From assembly GCF_004375085.3 (NCBI RefSeq), contig NZ_SNAQ03000010.1:158793-222792 (forward strand): a stretch of DNA of 64,000 nucleotides. The letters run 5' to 3'. Source of the stretch: Lewinella sp. W8. Lineage in GTDB: Bacteria; Bacteroidota; Bacteroidia; Chitinophagales; Saprospiraceae. This document shows, piece after piece, positions 63,001-64,000 of this stretch (position 1 is its first letter; each line of letters begins with the position of its first letter). Made by a program: the position numbers and the translations under genes. The notes below the pieces were generated by a model. The model searched no databases and had not been told where the DNA came from. It saw nothing but the letters and a program-made list of their open reading frames with translations.

Positions 63001-64000
63001 GAGCTGAAAGCTGACATCTACCCCTTCCAGGACCTGAACGGCGCCCCCATCGGCACCTTCTTCCTGGACCTGAACGACGGCGACGCTGAGATTGCCGGTC
63101 CGATCCCCGCTGGTACGCACACCCTGCGTTACACCTACACGGACGACTGCGGTAACTCTGACTTCACCGACGTACCCTTCACGGTCATCGACCGTACGGC
63201 TCCCGTAGCCATCTGTGAAGACGGCCTGAACATCAGCCTGACTTCCGGTTCTTCTACCGGTGGTGCCAGCACTGGTGTTGCTGTTCTGACCCCCGAAATG
63301 ATCGACAACGGTTCTTACGACGACTGTGGCGACGTAACGCTCCACATCGGCCGGGTACGCCAGCTGGCTAACGGCACCTACGAACTGCTTCCCGGCGCTG
63401 TTTACACCGACGAACTGCTGCTGACCTGTGCTGACCTGGGCAACGTCCTGGTTGGTCTGCGCGTCACGGACGAGCGTGGTAACGTCAACTACTGCTGGCT
63501 CGAAGTACTGGTGGAAGACAAGGCACGTCCTATCTGTTTTGCTCCGGCTCCGGTCAACATCAGCTGCATTGCCTACAATGCTGAGCTTCCCGCTGACATC
63601 AGCGAAGCTACCGACGAGGAGCTGGACGCTGCCTTCGGTGCGGCTACCGGCCTCGACAACTGTGAAGTAACGATCACCCAGACGATCAGCGGTGACGTGA
63701 ACAGCTGTGGTGTTGGCCAGTTCACCCGTGTATTCACGGCTACTGACGGCCAGGGCCTGACCAACGCTGCTGCTTGTACGCAGCGCATCACGGTCTACGG
63801 CATCCACGACTACACGCTGACCTTCCCCACGGACGAGGAAGCTGACTGTGCCGTAGTTCCTGACTACGACGGCATCGGCATCGACGAGCGTGCCTGTGAC
63901 CTGATCACGATCAACCCCAGCGTTGACACCTTCCGCACGACGGGTACTGCTTCCGAGGAGTGCTTCAAGCTGGAAGTTACTTACGACATCATCAACTGGT
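60016..64000 (+). CDS. Giant secreted Cys-rich protein with P domain, 3' end beyond window
   Basis: Open from ATG 60016 to the end of the window: 1328 codons with no stop. The signal peptide is SLFLTLLCLALGSTMLFAQ. Residues about 25-165 are a Cys-rich domain of the bacterial pre-peptidase type (ANDECANAIAIG, VSGTSPGVWYTHTAD-like). Residues about 190-360 are a proprotein convertase P domain (INHTWVGDLTLYVQSPDG, LSGTWTLWAGDRTGLDVGEI). A run of ten Asp (61315-61344) follows, then several HYR-like beta domains with paired Cys. No sorting domain is visible because the C-terminus is cut off; by analogy with the other giants it is probably a T9SS surface adhesin. Codon use is strongly biased, suggesting high expression. 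Confidence 0.85.
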   Translation, partial: MRRPLLRTAPGRSLFLTLLCLALGSTMLFAQPANDECANAIAIGAGVTSGTTEGANTDATPFCGTASTSPGVWYTHTADQTGLLTLDLCGAIFDSKISVYTGSCGDNLVCEIGEDDDFGVCGGNDPSVTVDAVCGDLFYIHVHGFGGGNGPFDLTLTYADDAEPCEMGETFPFEACGGSMNMDPVAIPDNAFEPTDPQAADLASVTADVSVPAGATIDDIVVTVAINHTWVGDLTLYVQSPDGTLLPLMSGPGAAGFDATGVGSSENLVETFPIEFFDGAAFDAENMGVNTASSLINVCEDDGECEFFPNGDGVGVPGGGAAVADFAGFFPQGDGLSGTWTLWAGDRTGLDVGEISIMGFMVCVSGEAEACLATLACETEATVVLDAEGNGTLTVDDIIGDSELCEGTELVLSQTSFGCADIGEVSVVGTVVGDDDDDDDDDDNGDLQTCEITVTVDDSNVPRPNLACLTSINLTLNENCEALLLPEMVLSGEFGCLDLDALRVVVQDEDPSNGPIIDGCGEYTYTIEVITENLSFEGFNEEDWDVETTENNADQNADADFTDETLTLSTSNDVFFGGASFGVTASYMFSANGVVSFDYDYNGVDAGFDDAIILIDFEGGQVEILDTDQPASGSAAEPVMAGYSIVFSVVDDGFQPFAGNLTSQLEISNFKFEADMADLGEFEFSNCWGTVNAEDKTPPAVVETPEDAVLPCTDFEEIMLTMLDVNISRCWEVARGTDGVFRTVPGTMATALRDRLDLIAFDPGAGTAVVPEFTDGCAPRLQVCVNDVATFGEDPACDDITITRTFTATEISDCESASGEENGPAVTSFDIDFLRPGLENVQPFADELDVAEYECDETLTLGANGNPVPRAEDLPFLQFGDRTIPLVLEGAVCNLALTYEDGPRIQTCPNTYKFVRTYTVIDWCEPQAPLTYTQVVKVGDTTAPDFTAPTQDRDFDGTIDEGPLEFSTNAGDICAAYIRLDDPSIVLTDNCSAGIELKADIYPFQDLNGAPIGTFFLDLNDGDAEIAGPIPAGTHTLRYTYTDDCGNSDFTDVPFTVIDRTAPVAICEDGLNISLTSGSSTGGASTGVAVLTPEMIDNGSYDDCGDVTLHIGRVRQLANGTYELLPGAVYTDELLLTCADLGNVLVGLRVTDERGNVNYCWLEVLVEDKARPICFAPAPVNISCIAYNAELPADISEATDEELDAAFGAATGLDNCEVTITQTISGDVNSCGVGQFTRVFTATDGQGLTNAAACTQRITVYGIHDYTLTFPTDEEADCAVVPDYDGIGIDERACDLITINPSVDTFRTTGTASEECFKLEVTYDIINW

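Noticed and set aside
60262..63807. An 1181-residue open frame on the minus strand
   Set aside because: It is the mirror of the P-domain giant protein on the plus strand, whose signal peptide, Cys pattern and codon use are real. The minus product is Val/Gly/Arg-rich with no fold signature.

Overview
The window looks like part of a chromosome from a fairly GC-rich Bacteroidota, most like the Saprospiria (Lewinella-type). Grounds: a GldK/PorK-type lipoprotein, two PorP/SprF-family barrels, a PorE-like TPR/OmpA protein, secreted proteins with type IX secretion (T9SS) sorting domains, very large Cys-rich adhesin-like proteins, and -10 boxes of the Bacteroidota form TAnnTTTG. No rRNA, tRNA, CRISPR array or prophage was recognised.

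Layout. 1-9.4 kb: a cut-off DUF4846 gene, gmhA, an SLC45-like MFS carrier, a secreted FG-GAP/ASPIC protein, a secreted papain-like protein, tyrS and a LolC/E-like permease. 9.44-12.27 kb: a RAYT (REP-associated tyrosine transposase) gene embedded in an array of paired hairpins with two alternating spacer types. 12.3-16 kb: a fatty acid hydroxylase-family gene, a 125-bp foldback element, a NamZ/DUF1343 gene and a DnaQ-GIY-YIG fusion. 16.2-23.1 kb: a 2286-residue adhesin with eleven near-identical 54-residue repeats. 23.1-31.5 kb: a MacB-type permease, a YyaL/DUF255 protein, PorP/SprF, a lone gldK, queG, a small lipoprotein and a papain-fold protein without its catalytic residues. 31.6-38.4 kb: a GluQRS-like gene, a long RluA-type pseudouridine synthase, a YihY/BrkB protein, methylmalonyl-CoA mutase and a voltage-gated potassium channel. 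38.5-41.6 kb: a LytTR response regulator, a 49-residue double-glycine peptide gene too short for ordinary gene calling, and a cytoplasmic TPR histidine kinase. 41.8-54.3 kb: a beta-helix protein, then a probable operon of PorP/SprF, PorE-like protein and a 2381-residue adhesin. 54.4-64 kb: CorA, a VOC protein, pheS, an O-antigen ligase-like protein, two small genes, and the first 1328 codons of another giant secreted protein that runs off the window.

The most interesting locus is 38.4-41.6 kb. A GG-leader peptide sits between a LytTR regulator and a LytS-type kinase, and three direct repeats spaced exactly 21 bp apart lie just upstream of the peptide, as expected for a LytTR operator. This resembles the ComCDE/Blp peptide-signalling layout of Firmicutes, but the kinase has TPRs and no membrane segment. 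No exporter is in the window, so signalling is an inference. Second is the RAYT/REP locus, with 14 copies of one hairpin and a related number of a second.

All calls come from reading the sequence. No database search or folding program was run.
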